Assembly: GCF_036013955.1 (NCBI RefSeq) | Contig: NZ_CP107903.1 | Location: 4,464,001 to 4,528,000, forward strand | Direction: 5' to 3' | Source: Streptomyces sp. NBC_00459 | Lineage (GTDB): Bacteria; Actinomycetota; Actinomycetes; Streptomycetales; Streptomycetaceae | DNA: 64,000 nucleotides | Shown here: in pieces, positions 7,805 through 17,398 of the stretch | Layout: the number at the start of each line of letters is the position of its first letter | Numbering within the stretch: the stretch's first letter is position 1 | Translations under genes and position numbers: made by a program | Notes under the pieces: model-generated | What the model saw: only the letters and a program-made list of their open reading frames with translations | Told to the model about the DNA's origin: nothing | Database searches by the model: none

Positions 7805-10402
7805 TCAGAGCGTTTTTTCACTGGCCGGACCCACGATCAGGCCCTCCCCGAACGTGTCCACCCGGACCGTGTCGCCATCCTTGACCTCGCCCGCCAGGAT
7901 CTCCTTGGCGAGGCGGTCGCCGATCGCCGTCTGGATGAGGCGGCGGAGCGGGCGGGCGCCGTAGGCCGGGTCGTTGCCCTCGTCGGCGAGCCAGGCCAGG
8001 GCGGCCGGGGTGATGTCCAGGGTCAGACGGCGTTCGGCCAGGCGCTTGGCGAGACGGTCGATCTGGAGGCCCGCGATGCGCTCCAGTTCCTCCCTGTTCA
8101 GAGCGGAGAAGACGACCATGTCGTCCAGGCGGTTCAGGAACTCCGGCTTGAAGGAGGCCCTGACCACCTCCAGCACCTGCTGCTTCTTCTCCTCCGCCGA
8201 GGTCAGCGGCTCGACCAGATACTGGCTGCCGAGGTTCGACGTCAGGACCAGGATCGCGTTGCGGAAGTCGACGGTCCGGCCCTGGCCGTCCGTGAGGCGG
8301 CCGTCGTCCAGGACCTGGAGGAGGACGTCGAAGACCTCCGGGTGGGCCTTCTCGACCTCGTCCAGGAGCACCACGCTGTACGGGCGGCGCCGCACCGCTT
8401 CCGTCAGCTGGCCGCCCTCCTCGTAGCCGACGTAGCCGGGAGGCGCGCCGACCAGCCTGGCCACGCTGTGCTTCTCGCCGTACTCCGACATGTCGATGCG
8501 GACCATCGCCCGCTCGTCGTCGAAGAGGAAGTCGGCCAGCGCCTTCGCCAGCTCCGTCTTGCCGACGCCCGTCGGGCCGAGGAAGAGGAAGGAGCCGGTG
8601 GGGCGGTCCGGGTCGGCGATACCGGCCCTGGTCCGCCGTACGGCGTCCGAGACCGCCTGTACGGCCTCCGACTGGCCGATCAGGCGTCGACCCAACTCCT
8701 CCTCCATACGCAGGAGTTTCTGGGTCTCGCCCTGCAGGAGACGGCCGGCCGGGATGCCGGTCCAGGCGCCGACCACGTCCGCGATGTCGTCGGGGCCGAC
8801 CTCCTCCTTGACCATGGTGTCCCTGGAGGCCTCCACCTCGGCTTCGGAGGCTTCCTCCAAGTCCCTTTCCAGGGTGGGGATCTCGCCGTAGAGGAGTTTG
8901 GAGGCGGTGTCGAAGTCGCCGTCGCGCTGGGCCCGTTCGGCCTGGCCACGGAGTTCGTCGAGCTTCTCCTTCAGCTCGCCGACCCGGTTGAGGGACTGCT
9001 TCTCCTTCTCCCAACGGGCCGTCAGACCGCGCAACTCCTCCTCCTTGTCGGCCAGATCACGGCGCAGCCGTTCCAGCCGCTCACGCGAGGCAGGGTCGGT
9101 CTCCTTCTCCAGCGCGAGTTCCTCCATCTTCAACCGGTCCACTGCGCGCTGGAGTTCGTCGATTTCCAGAGGGGAGGAGTCGATCTCCATACGGAGGCGT
9201 GACGCCGCCTCGTCGACCAGGTCGATCGCCTTGTCGGGGAGGAAGCGGGAGGTGATGTAGCGGTCGGAGAGGGTCGCCGCGGCCACCAGGGCGCTGTCGG
9301 CGATGACGACCTTGTGGTGGGCCTCGTAACGGCCCTTGAGGCCGCGCAGGATCGCGATCGTGTCCTCGACGGAGGGTTCCGCGACCAGGACCTGCTGGAA
9401 GCGGCGCTCCAGGGCGGGGTCCTTCTCGATCCGCTCGCGGTACTCGTCGAGGGTCGTCGCGCCGACCATGCGCAGTTCTCCGCGCGCCAGCATCGGCTTC
9501 AGCATGTTGCCGGCGTCCATCGCGGAGTCGCCGCCGGCGCCCGCGCCGACGACCGTGTGGAGTTCGTCGATGAAGGTGATGATCTGGCCGTCGGAGCCCT
9601 TGATCTCCGCCAGGACCGTCTTCAGCCGCTCCTCGAACTCCCCGCGGTACTTCGCCCCGGCGACCATCGCACCGAGATCCAGCGACACCAGCCGCTTGTT
9701 CTTCAGGGACTCCGGTACGTCGCCCTTGACGATGCGCTGGGCGAGGCCCTCGACGACGGCCGTCTTGCCGACGCCCGGCTCTCCGATGAGGACCGGGTTG
9801 TTCTTCGTACGCCTGGACAGGACCTGGACGACCCGGCGGATCTCCTGGTCACGGCCGATGACCGGGTCGAGCTTGCCCTCCCGGGCGGCGGCCGTGAAGT
9901 CCGTCCCGAACTTCTCAAGGGCCTTGTACTGGCCCTCGGGGTCGGCTGTGGTCACGCGGCGCCCTCCCCTGCTCTTCTGGAACGCGTCCAGCAGCTTCTT
10001 CGCATCGGCGCCCTGCTGGGAGAGTACGTCCCTGGCGGGGCCGCCCTTCGCGGCGATGCCGATGAGGAGATGCTCGGTGGAGAGGTACTCGTCGCCGAGC
10101 TCCTTCGCCCGTTCGGCCGCATCGGCGATGACCGAAAGAAGTTCCCGGTTGGGCTGCGGGGGTGCGACGGTCGAGCCGGTCACGCTGGGCAGGCTCGCGA
10201 GGACGCGCTCGGCGCCCGCGCGTACGGCCGCCTGGTCGGTCCCGGCAGCGACCAGCAGGTCGACGATGTTCTCGTTGTCCTCCCCCGCGAGCAGCGCCAG
10301 CAGCAGATGCGCGGGGGTCAGGTCCGGGTGCCCCCCGGACACGGCCCTGCTGGTGGCCGCGTTGATCGCGTCCCGGCTCCTGTTGGTCAGCTCGGCGTCC
10401 AC
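7805..10402 (-). CDS. clpB: ATP-dependent chaperone ClpB
   Basis: 865 aa, the usual ClpB length. The N-terminal Clp repeat domain (about 1-145) is followed by AAA-1 (Walker A GEPGVGKT, Walker B IIFIDELH-like ITFIDELHT), a coiled-coil middle domain rich in Glu/Arg/Leu (about 410-520), and AAA-2 (Walker [16 protein letters not shown], Walker [13 protein letters not shown]). It is a cytoplasmic hexameric disaggregase working with DnaK-DnaJ-GrpE. GTG start with GGGAG upstream. A HAIR-like operator at 10459-10479 implies repression by HspR (24225), as known for streptomycete clpB. Confidence 0.97.
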   Translation of the reverse strand: MDAELTNRSRDAINAATSRAVSGGHPDLTPAHLLLALLAGEDNENIVDLLVAAGTDQAAVRAGAERVLASLPSVTGSTVAPPQPNRELLSVIADAAERAKELGDEYLSTEHLLIGIAAKGGPARDVLSQQGADAKKLLDAFQKSRGGRRVTTADPEGQYKALEKFGTDFTAAAREGKLDPVIGRDQEIRRVVQVLSRRTKNNPVLIGEPGVGKTAVVEGLAQRIVKGDVPESLKNKRLVSLDLGAMVAGAKYRGEFEERLKTVLAEIKGSDGQIITFIDELHTVVGAGAGGDSAMDAGNMLKPMLARGELRMVGATTLDEYRERIEKDPALERRFQQVLVAEPSVEDTIAILRGLKGRYEAHHKVVIADSALVAAATLSDRYITSRFLPDKAIDLVDEAASRLRMEIDSSPLEIDELQRAVDRLKMEELALEKETDPASRERLERLRRDLADKEEELRGLTARWEKEKQSLNRVGELKEKLDELRGQAERAQRDGDFDTASKLLYGEIPTLERDLEEASEAEVEASRDTMVKEEVGPDDIADVVGAWTGIPAGRLLQGETQKLLRMEEELGRRLIGQSEAVQAVSDAVRRTRAGIADPDRPTGSFLFLGPTGVGKTELAKALADFLFDDERAMVRIDMSEYGEKHSVARLVGAPPGYVGYEEGGQLTEAVRRRPYSVVLLDEVEKAHPEVFDVLLQVLDDGRLTDGQGRTVDFRNAILVLTSNLGSQYLVEPLTSAEEKKQQVLEVVRASFKPEFLNRLDDMVVFSALNREELERIAGLQIDRLAKRLAERRLTLDITPAALAWLADEGNDPAYGARPLRRLIQTAIGDRLAKEILAGEVKDGDTVRVDTFGEGLIVGPASEKTL

Positions 10403-10458
10403 AGTCGCTGTCTCCCTTCCCTGTCCCGGTCGTGACTGACACAGCTAGCGTACACAAA

Positions 10459-10479
10459 GTTGAGTCTATTCCACTCAAG
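10459..10479. promoter_or_regulatory. HAIR-like operator for HspR upstream of clpB
   Basis: GTTGAGT-N7-ACTCAAG matches the HspR inverted repeat CTTGAGT-N7-ACTCAAG with one mismatch, 57 bases upstream of the clpB start. HspR binding to such sites is established in streptomycetes; occupancy here is inferred. Confidence 0.85.
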
Positions 10480-10508
10480 GTGGGAGGGAGTGGCTGGGCA
10501 GACCAAAA

Positions 10509-10538
10509 ACCGCCCATCCCCAATGACGGATGGGCGGT
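10509..10538. terminator. Hairpin upstream of the clpB promoter
   Basis: ACCGCCCATCC, 8-base loop, GGATGGGCGGT: a perfect 11-bp stem that insulates the clpB promoter from the leftward genes upstream. Confidence 0.65.
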
Positions 10539-10635
10539 GCAGGGAGAACCGGCGTGCGATTACTTTCGGCCAAGCGAGCGGGCGCGGTACCCACTCCAGG
10601 ACACCCTCAAACCCTGATATTTCGGCAGAAATAGC

Positions 10636-10672
10636 AGCGGCGTCACCGTGTTCAGGTCACGGTGACGCCGCT
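10636..10672. terminator. Strong hairpin terminator after the Rieske-like gene
   Basis: A 15-bp perfect stem (AGCGGCGTCACCGTG with its complement, arms 10636-10650 and 10658-10672) around a 7-base loop, 46 bases beyond the stop of the leftward gene ending at 10719. Together with 10509-10538 it forms a double terminator. No gene is seen in 10480-10718. Confidence 0.75.
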
Positions 10673-10718
10673 ACTGGGGGGAAGCACCTGAGCGATCTAC
10701 TGCGACGGGGGAATCGCG

Positions 10719-11072
10719 TCAGGCACTGCGGGGGGTGGCTGAGATGGTCTGTACGTCCTGGAAATCGGGGAGATCCGGGATGTCGGGGTGGTCCAGCCGG
10801 TGGTCGCGCTGGTCCAGGTTCACAAAGATCATTCCGTACCGAATCGCACACCGTACTGGCTGCGGCGCCCCCCGAGGCCGCCGCAGACACCGGTATGCCC
10901 TAACGTCCTCTTCGTCGTCCCGCGTCACGACGACCGGCTCTCCGAACACGGTCACCATCAGCGAGTCACCGCTGTGGGGGATGGCGGTGACCAGGTCGAT
11001 GAAGTGCCAGCCGGAGCGGTAGGCGGTGGCCATTTCGCGACGGAAGGAACGGTCGTCGGGTGGAGTTGTCAT
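10719..11072 (-). CDS. Rieske-like small protein lacking the cluster ligands
   Basis: 117 aa from ATG 11072 (MTTPPDDRSFRREM). The pattern GWHFIDLVTAIPHSGDSLMV..GEPVVVTRD..EDVRAY resembles the N-terminal Rieske region of ring-hydroxylating oxygenase alpha subunits. Where CxH and CxxH ligands should follow, it reads RCLRRPRGAP and then jumps to GMIFVNLDQRD. With no CxH or CxxH pair it should not bind a 2Fe-2S cluster, and the catalytic domain is absent. Its start is 1 base from the stop of the upstream small gene, so they form one unit. It could be a repurposed sensor-like or decayed protein. Confidence 0.6.
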   Translation of the reverse strand: MTTPPDDRSFRREMATAYRSGWHFIDLVTAIPHSGDSLMVTVFGEPVVVTRDDEEDVRAYRCLRRPRGAPQPVRCAIRYGMIFVNLDQRDHRLDHPDIPDLPDFQDVQTISATPRSA

Positions 11073-11073
11073 G

Positions 11074-11274
11074 TCAATCCCACGTGCTGTCAAACGGAGC
11101 GTTGGGGGACTGCGTGACACTGTCACCAGCAATCACGGAGTGCGTGGTCAGCGGCGGCCAGCTACTGTCCGCCCTACTGTCACCATCCGCGCCGGACAGG
11201 CCACTCAGTGCTCCGAAAACCAGGACGGCAGAGAAGGCTGCGACAAGCACCCAGCGAAGCATTTTCTTACTCAT
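11074..11274 (-). CDS. Small membrane-anchored or secreted protein
   Basis: 66 aa from ATG 11274 (MSKKMLRWVLVAAFSAVLVF), with GAGGA about 10 bases upstream; a GTG at 11292 would add six residues. Residues 4-27 form a hydrophobic helix followed by GLSGADGDSRADSSW, a possible signal-peptidase site, and a Ser/Thr/Pro tail of about 40 residues. It ends 1 base before the Rieske-like gene start. It diverges from the LuxR-type regulator at 11412, which may control it. No family recognised. Confidence 0.6.
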   Translation of the reverse strand: MSKKMLRWVLVAAFSAVLVFGALSGLSGADGDSRADSSWPPLTTHSVIAGDSVTQSPNAPFDSTWD

Positions 11275-11411
11275 ATTCGGCTTCGTCCTCACTTGAAGGT
11301 CCCTCTTTCCCCCGTCGAGTAAGACGATGGCTCATTCGGGCACGTCATGGCCACACAATCGGTGCATCATGTTCCTGCACGTTCAGGACCCTGGGGGGTG
11401 GAGATTTGGTG

Positions 11412-12395
11412 ATGAATGGGACTAAAGCGACACATCCCCATGCGGTGACCGAGTTGTGCGAGGAGGGCAGCCGTCTTTATGCGGCCGCCCTGCGCACCGG
11501 ACGCATCGCTCGCTCAGACGTTTCGAACACGCCATGTCTGATGGAGTTCGTCCTCCTCCAGCCCGACCCTGACGATCCCGCCTGGCTGCGACCAGTACCC
11601 CCGTCGGTGGCTCTTACCCAGTGGCTGAGCCCGATAGAGCGCGAGATCAGCGAACGCCGAAGGCGCTCGATCGAGCTGGTCGATTCCTTCGAACCGTTTA
11701 TGGCCCTCACCACCCAGCCGGCGGAGAGCATGCACGCGATCACCGTGCTGGAGGGCAACGACCGGATCAACGCCGCTCTCAACCTCGCCACGGCCCAGTG
11801 CCAGACCGAGATGCTCACCGTCCAGCCCAGCCAGGGCGGCGCCCGCCCCGAGCGCAGTCTCCTCCAGGCGCTGCAACGCGACCGCCCGCTGATCGAACGT
11901 GGTGTGAAGCTGCGCACGCTGTATCAGCACACGGCCCGCTACAACCCCGAGCGTCTCGCGTACGTGGACCAGTTCGGCGACGGCAAGGTGGAGTACCGCA
12001 CGATCGACGAGCTGGTCGAGCGACTCATCATCTGCGACGAAACGGTTGCCTTCCTCCCCGTGCGCGACGACCGGCAGGTCGCCCTGGAGCTGAGGCACAC
12101 GGGTCTGGTCCGCTACCTCATCAAGGTGTTCGAATTCATGTGGAACCGCGCGGTCCCGCTGAGCGCCGGTGCCCCCTACGAAACCGCGCCCGACGGCCTC
12201 ACCGACATCCAGCACTCCATCGCCAAGCTCCTCATCGAAGGCCATGTCGACGAGGCCATCGCCCGCCGCCTCGGGATGAACGTACGCACCTGCCGCGCCC
12301 ACATCGCCAAGCTGGCCACCGCCCTGGGCAGCGGCAGCCGCGCCCAGCTCGGGTTCCTGATCGCGCAGTCGGGGATCCTCGACCAGGGTCACTGA
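11412..12395 (+). CDS. LuxR-type HTH transcriptional regulator, paralogue 1
   Basis: 327 aa; ATG 11412 with GGAG about 9 bases upstream (GTG 11409 is an alternative). Residues 1-270 lack a receiver domain and contain an LxLTVQP motif near residue 135 and a segment that ends DETVAFLP..DDRQVALELRH, reminiscent of the phospholipase-D/TrmB-like sensor fold. The C-terminal 60 residues are a LuxR HTH (IAKLLIEGHVDEAIARRLG, VRTCRAHIAKL). It diverges from the 11274-10719 pair and is followed 15 bases later by a paralogue. Confidence 0.8.
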   Translation: MNGTKATHPHAVTELCEEGSRLYAAALRTGRIARSDVSNTPCLMEFVLLQPDPDDPAWLRPVPPSVALTQWLSPIEREISERRRRSIELVDSFEPFMALTTQPAESMHAITVLEGNDRINAALNLATAQCQTEMLTVQPSQGGARPERSLLQALQRDRPLIERGVKLRTLYQHTARYNPERLAYVDQFGDGKVEYRTIDELVERLIICDETVAFLPVRDDRQVALELRHTGLVRYLIKVFEFMWNRAVPLSAGAPYETAPDGLTDIQHSIAKLLIEGHVDEAIARRLGMNVRTCRAHIAKLATALGSGSRAQLGFLIAQSGILDQGH

Positions 12396-12410
12396 GGAGA
12401 GAACCGCCCA

Positions 12411-13445
12411 GTGACCCCGTCCCCCCATCCCGAGCACGGACCGGACGACCTCTGCGAACCGGCATCGGCTCTGTACCGGCGCGCCCTGCTCGAAGGCCAT
12501 GTACGCGGCGCCGACGCCGAAGACGCTCCCTGTCTGATCGACCTCGGCCTGCTGCACCCGGCCGTCGACGACCTGAGCCGGCTGGAGCCCGTCGCCCCGT
12601 CGGTCGCCCTGCACCGGCTGCTGCGCGGCGCGGCGGAGCGCATCGTGGCCGAGCGACGGCACGAGGAACGGCTGGCCGAGCTGTTCGAACCTCTGCTGCG
12701 CGTGGAGACGCCAGCCATGCGGACCGAGGCACCGACGATCAGCGTCCTGCTCGGCAGCAAGCGGATCAACCACGCCATAACCGAGGCCATGGCCACCGCC
12801 ACCCGGGAACTTCTCTCCGTCCAGCCGAGCATCGAGTACGCCAAGGGGCTCAGCGGGCAGGCGCATGCCGTGGCCATGGATCGCGACCAGGCACTCCTCG
12901 ACCGGGGGGCCCGCATCCGCACCCTCTACCAGGCCACGACGCGCCACCAGCCCCTCGTCTTCGACCGCTACGAGAAGCTGCGCGGGGACGCGCAGGCCCG
13001 TTTCCTCGACGAGGTCACCGACCGGATCCTCGTCATCGACCGCACTGTCGCCTTCGTACCCGACCGGACAGGCCCGGCGGCCTCCGACGTCGCCCTCGAG
13101 GTACGCCACCCCGCCCTGATCGCGTACTTCGTCACCGCCTTCGAGGGGCTGTGGCAGCTGGCCACCCCGATGTACCCACAGTCCGTCCAGCTACCGTCCC
13201 TCAACGGCGTCACGCCCCGCATGCGGGCCATCGCCGCCCTGCTCGTCGAGGGCCACACCGACGCCGTCATCGCGACCCGCCTCGGCATGAACATCCGTAC
13301 CGCCCGCGTGCACATAGCCAAGCTCGCCGCCACCCTCGGGAGCGGGAGCCGCGCCCAACTCGGTTATCTCATCGGGCAGTCGGGGATTCTGGAGCAGGAG
13401 CCGGGGCGGCGGCCCCCGGCGGAACCGTCGGCGCCGGAAGACTGA
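12411..13445 (+). CDS. LuxR-type HTH transcriptional regulator, paralogue 2
   Basis: 344 aa from GTG 12411, 15 bases after paralogue 1. Same architecture: LCEPASALYRRALLEG opening, LLSVQPSIEY in the middle, RTVAFVPDR, and a C-terminal HTH (IAALLVEGHTDAVIATRLG, RTARVHIAKLAATLGSGSR). Similarity to paralogue 1 is high throughout the HTH. The last 77 bases overlap, in the opposite direction, the 3' end of paralogue 3. Probably transcribed with paralogue 1. Confidence 0.8.
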   Translation: MTPSPHPEHGPDDLCEPASALYRRALLEGHVRGADAEDAPCLIDLGLLHPAVDDLSRLEPVAPSVALHRLLRGAAERIVAERRHEERLAELFEPLLRVETPAMRTEAPTISVLLGSKRINHAITEAMATATRELLSVQPSIEYAKGLSGQAHAVAMDRDQALLDRGARIRTLYQATTRHQPLVFDRYEKLRGDAQARFLDEVTDRILVIDRTVAFVPDRTGPAASDVALEVRHPALIAYFVTAFEGLWQLATPMYPQSVQLPSLNGVTPRMRAIAALLVEGHTDAVIATRLGMNIRTARVHIAKLAATLGSGSRAQLGYLIGQSGILEQEPGRRPPAEPSAPED

Positions 13446-14508
13446 GCGCCACGCCGCCGCCCGGCGCGGCGACCGCCGACGGGCCGTCCAGGCCCGCCTG
13501 TGCGATCCGTACCCCCAGCTGCGTCCGGCTGACCGCCCCCAGCGTCTCCGAGAGCCGGGCGATGTGCGCGCGGCAGGTGCGGACGCTGATGCCAAGACGC
13601 TCCGCGACCACCGCGTCCTGGTGGCCCTCGGCGAGCAGTGCGGCGATGGACCGCTCGCGGTGCGAGATGCCCTCGATGCCCGTGTCGGGGAGCGGGGCAG
13701 TCAGCGGGGCGGCCAGGCGCCACAGGCGGTCGAAGACCGTGCCGAGGTACTGCACCAGCGCCGGGTGGCGGATCTCCAGCGCTACCGTCCGCTCCGCGTT
13801 CGCCGGGATGAAGGCCACCGTGCGGTCGAAGAGGATCAGCCGCTCGACCACCTCGTCGAGGGTGCGCGCCTCGGCGGCTCCGCCCACCAGTTCGAGGTAG
13901 TTGAGCAGTCCCTGACCGTGCCGGGCCACATGGTTGTACAGGCCGCGCATCCGTACGCCGCGTCCGCGCAGTTCGAGCGCCCGGTGCAGGCCCTCGGAGA
14001 GTTCGTACTCGCGGCGGATGCCGCCGGGCTGGACGGTGAGCACCTCGGTCGTGCACGCCTGGGTCGCCTCGTCCATCGCGGTCTGGATGCGGGCGAGACC
14101 GTCCAGGACACGCAGGGCCGTGCCCTCACCGGAGCCGAACCCGAACCCGTGGCCGGGGCCACCACCGCCGGCTCCTGAGCCGGAACCGGCGTACTGGCTC
14201 TGCTCGCCGAGGGCGGTGTACCGCTCGAAGGCCGCGACCGCCGAGCCCACCCGGCCCTGGCTCGCGCTGACCTCGTCGTAGACGCCGCGCAACAGCCGGG
14301 TCATGACCTCCTGCGGGGAGGTCGGCACCAGCCAGGCCATGTCGTCGGGGTCCGGGTGCAGGAGGGCGAGTTCGAGCAGACACGGGACCGCCTCGGCGTC
14401 CCGGCGCTGCACACGGCCCCGCCGTACGGCCCGGGAATACACGCGATCCCCGGCCTCGCACAGTCGGTCAGCACCGTGTGGATGCTCGTCCGTCCCGTGC
14501 CCGGCCAT
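13369..14508 (-). CDS. LuxR-type HTH transcriptional regulator, paralogue 3
   Basis: 379 aa from ATG 14508, transcribed against the other two. It has the same opening (LCEAGDRVYSRAVRRG), the EVLTVQPGG motif, DRTVAFIPANAERTVALEIRH, and the HTH (IAALLAEGHQDAVVAERLG, RTCRAHIARLSETLG). It differs by a Gly-rich insert near residues 108-128 and a Pro/Ala-rich tail of about 45 residues that overlaps paralogue 2. The divergent gene is the ATP-grasp operon at 14913, a possible target. Ligand and targets unknown. Confidence 0.8.
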   Translation of the reverse strand: MAGHGTDEHPHGADRLCEAGDRVYSRAVRRGRVQRRDAEAVPCLLELALLHPDPDDMAWLVPTSPQEVMTRLLRGVYDEVSASQGRVGSAVAAFERYTALGEQSQYAGSGSGAGGGGPGHGFGFGSGEGTALRVLDGLARIQTAMDEATQACTTEVLTVQPGGIRREYELSEGLHRALELRGRGVRMRGLYNHVARHGQGLLNYLELVGGAAEARTLDEVVERLILFDRTVAFIPANAERTVALEIRHPALVQYLGTVFDRLWRLAAPLTAPLPDTGIEGISHRERSIAALLAEGHQDAVVAERLGISVRTCRAHIARLSETLGAVSRTQLGVRIAQAGLDGPSAVAAPGGGVALSLPAPTVPPGAAAPAPAPESPTAR

Positions 14509-14912
14509 CGCCCCATCCCACTACTGGTTCCAGCTCTTTGCAGCGCCACTATGCGCGGCCCGGACGTGGTCCGCAACACGGCAGGGTCCGTCTCGCGCCC
14601 CCAATCCCCTTACTATGTCCGACTTTCGCCCCTCCTCCGCCCGTGTCCCTGCAACAAGCTGACGGTGGTGGGACGTTGCTCCCGGCGGCATTGTGGATGG
14701 CGCTTCCCAAGGGCGTGACGGGGGCGCCGCGAGGCGCGAACGGGGGAACGCCCGAAGCGGCCCCGGCAGGATGCCCCCCATCCGGCCGGGGCCATCGGCT
14801 GCCCCGCACGGCGCGAGGCGACCGGAGTGAAAGCGCGTGCCACACCTTTCGCGCAAGCTCCCGGAAACCACTCGGAGATCGTCCCGTTACGTCCCGCCCC
14901 TACCGTCAGGCC
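14509..14912. other. Divergent intergenic region
   Basis: 404 bases between the leftward LuxR-type gene and the rightward ATP-grasp operon. I see no gene, no strong hairpin and no recognisable operator; it must hold the two promoters. Confidence 0.5.
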
Positions 14913-16460
14913 ATGGCGGACATATTTGACGCATACGCGTTGGCCGACGCGTGGGACGAGATGTTTGTGCGGCCGGGTGAGGTCAGGACCGCCTACGAGC
15001 CGGTACTGGCGGCACTCCAGCCCATCGAACCGACCGAACTGCGCTTCCGGGCCGACCAGATGGCCCGGGCGTTCACCGACCGCGGGGTGACCTACGCCTT
15101 CGCGGGTGAGGAGCGACCCTGGCCGCTGGACCTCGTACCGAGGATCCTCGACGCGCTGGAGTGGGATCTCATCCAGCGCGGGGTCGCCCAGCGGGTACGG
15201 GCCCTGGAGGCCTATCTCGCGGACGCCTACGGGCCCTGCCGGGCCTTCGAGGACGGTGTCGTGCCATGGCGGCTGCTGCTCAGCTCGCCGCACTTCCACC
15301 GGGCCGCCCAGGGCATCGAGCCGCCGGGCGGGGTACGCATCCATGTCGCCGGCATCGACCTCGTCCGGGACGAGGCCGGGGACTTCCGGGTGCTGGAGGA
15401 CAACGTCCGGGTGCCGTCCGGGGTGTCCTACGTCATCGAGAACCGGCGGGCGATGACCCGCGTCTTCCCGTCCCTCTTCGCCGAGCAGCACGTCGTCCCC
15501 GTCGACGGCTACGCGCAGCGCCTGCTGGCCGCGCTGCGCGCCGCCGCGCCCGCCGGGGTCACCGATCCGCGGGTCGTGGTCCTGACCCCCGGTCCGAGCA
15601 ACGCCGCCTACTTCGAACACGCCCTGCTGGCCCGGCTGATGGGCGTGCAACTGGTCGAGGGGCACGATCTGGTGTGCCGTAAGAACCGGGTGTGGATGCG
15701 GACCACGCGCGGTGAGGTACCCGTCCATGTCGTATACCGACGGCTGGACGACGACTTCCTCGACCCGCTCCACTTCCGGCCCGACTCGGTGATCGGCTGC
15801 CCGGGCATCCTGAGCGCCGCCCAAGCGGGCACCGTCACCCTCGCGAACGCGGTCGGCAACGGCATCGCGGACGACAAACTGCTCTACACGTACGTACCCG
15901 ATCTGATCCGGTACTACCTCTCCGAGGAACCGATTCTTCCGAACGTGGAGTCGTTCCGTCCGGATGAGCCGGGGCAACTTGAGGCCGTCCTCGACCAGAT
16001 CGACCAGCTGGTCATCAAGCCGGTCGACGGTGCCGGTGGCCAGGGCATCGTCATCGGGCCGAAGGCCGACCGGGAGACCCTGGAGCAGTGCCGGGCGGCG
16101 GTGGCCGCCGATCCCCGGGGCTGGATCGCGCAGCGCCCCGTCGCACTGTCCACCTCACCCACCCTGGCCGGCGAGCGGATGGCGCCGCGCCACATCGACC
16201 TGCGGCCGTTCGCCGTGAACGACGGCAGCGAGGTCTGGGTCCTGCCGGGCGGGCTGACCCGTGTCGCCCTCCAGGAGGGCAACCTCATCGTCAACTCCAG
16301 TCAGGGCGGCGGCTCCAAGGACACCTGGGTGCTCGCCGAGGGGCCCGCCGAGACCCCGGACCCGGTACCACCGGCCGGCGCACCGCCCGAGGTCGCCCCG
16401 CGCCAGCACGGACCCGACGGCAACCTCACCCTCGTACAGGAAGGGGCGCAGCAGCAGTGA
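14913..16460 (+). CDS. Circularly permuted ATP-grasp protein (COG2308-type)
   Basis: 515 aa from ATG 14913; the frame is open further upstream but conserved sequence starts here (MADIFDAYALADAWDEM). Visible motifs include DLVRDEAGDFRVLEDNVRVPSG near 148-170, the acidic/Asn metal-binding region typical of this group, VIKPVDGAGGQGI near 368-380 (ATP-binding glycine loop) and DLRPFAVNDG. COG2308 proteins occur in conserved operons with alpha-E and transglutaminase-like proteins and are predicted amide-bond ligases (work of Iyer, Aravind and colleagues). Substrate unknown. First gene of a three-gene overlapping operon. Confidence 0.9.
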   Translation: MADIFDAYALADAWDEMFVRPGEVRTAYEPVLAALQPIEPTELRFRADQMARAFTDRGVTYAFAGEERPWPLDLVPRILDALEWDLIQRGVAQRVRALEAYLADAYGPCRAFEDGVVPWRLLLSSPHFHRAAQGIEPPGGVRIHVAGIDLVRDEAGDFRVLEDNVRVPSGVSYVIENRRAMTRVFPSLFAEQHVVPVDGYAQRLLAALRAAAPAGVTDPRVVVLTPGPSNAAYFEHALLARLMGVQLVEGHDLVCRKNRVWMRTTRGEVPVHVVYRRLDDDFLDPLHFRPDSVIGCPGILSAAQAGTVTLANAVGNGIADDKLLYTYVPDLIRYYLSEEPILPNVESFRPDEPGQLEAVLDQIDQLVIKPVDGAGGQGIVIGPKADRETLEQCRAAVAADPRGWIAQRPVALSTSPTLAGERMAPRHIDLRPFAVNDGSEVWVLPGGLTRVALQEGNLIVNSSQGGGSKDTWVLAEGPAETPDPVPPAGAPPEVAPRQHGPDGNLTLVQEGAQQQ

Positions 16461-17398
16461 ACGACGTGATCCTCTCCCGGATAGCCGAGGCCCTGACGTG
16501 GACGGGCCGTTACGTCGAGCGGGCCGACGCCACGAGCCGCATCCTGGACGCCTATCTGCACCGCCTGCTGGAGGACCCCTGGCGCGACGAGGACGCGGCC
16601 TGCCGCTCCCTGTACGCCATCCTGGGCGTCGACGCGGGCGGCCAACCCGTCGACATGCAGCAGGTGTTGGACCAGCTCGCCTTCGATGCCCGCTCGACGT
16701 GCGCGATCGAGGGCGCGCTCGGGGCGGCCCGGCTCAACGCCAGAAGCGCCCGGGAAGCCGTCTCCTCGGAGATGTGGGAGTGCCTCAACTCGACCTGGCA
16801 CGCCCTCGCCGACCAGCGGCTCGCGGCCCGACGCACGGGCCCGTACGCCTACTTGGAGCTGGTGCGGCGCAGGTCCGCGCTCTTCTTCGGCCTCGCGGAC
16901 TCCACCATGAGCCGGGACGACAGCTGGCGTTTCGTGGTGCTGGGGCGCAGCCTGGAGCGGGTGGACATGACCGTACGGCTGCTGTCGGTACGGGTGTTGG
17001 ACGCCGCCCACGCCCCGGACTGGCCGACCCTGCTGAGCGCGAGCGGCGCCGACGAGGCGTACGCGCGGGTGTACGGCGGTTTCGGCGACACCCCGAGAGT
17101 GGCCGAATTCCTGCTCCTGGACCGGGACTTCCCGCGCTCGGCGCTGCACGCGCTGACCACGGCCGAGGAGTGCCTCGCGGCTCTGGGCCGCCCGCGCCAG
17201 GACCCGGCCCGACGCCCGATCGGACGGCTGCGCACCCGCCTGGAGTATCTGGACTCACAGGCCATGGAAGACCAACTCCCTGTGCTGCTGCGGGACTTGC
17301 AGACCGCCTGTATGGCCTCGGCGGAGGCGGTCGCGGAGAAGTTCTTCCCGTACCAGGGGCCCGTGGAGTGGGCCCAGGAAGGAGCGCGAGCAGTATGA
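16457..17398 (+). CDS. Alpha-E domain protein (COG2307-type)
   Basis: 313 aa from GTG 16457, overlapping the ATP-grasp stop (GTGA). It begins ILSRIAEALTWTGRYVERADATSRILD, the signature opening of alpha-E proteins, and is helical throughout. The function is unknown but it is almost always encoded with the COG2308 ATP-grasp and a transglutaminase-like peptidase, so it probably assists the ligase. The stop overlaps the next start (ATGA), so all three genes are translationally coupled. Confidence 0.9.
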   Translation: MNDVILSRIAEALTWTGRYVERADATSRILDAYLHRLLEDPWRDEDAACRSLYAILGVDAGGQPVDMQQVLDQLAFDARSTCAIEGALGAARLNARSAREAVSSEMWECLNSTWHALADQRLAARRTGPYAYLELVRRRSALFFGLADSTMSRDDSWRFVVLGRSLERVDMTVRLLSVRVLDAAHAPDWPTLLSASGADEAYARVYGGFGDTPRVAEFLLLDRDFPRSALHALTTAEECLAALGRPRQDPARRPIGRLRTRLEYLDSQAMEDQLPVLLRDLQTACMASAEAVAEKFFPYQGPVEWAQEGARAV

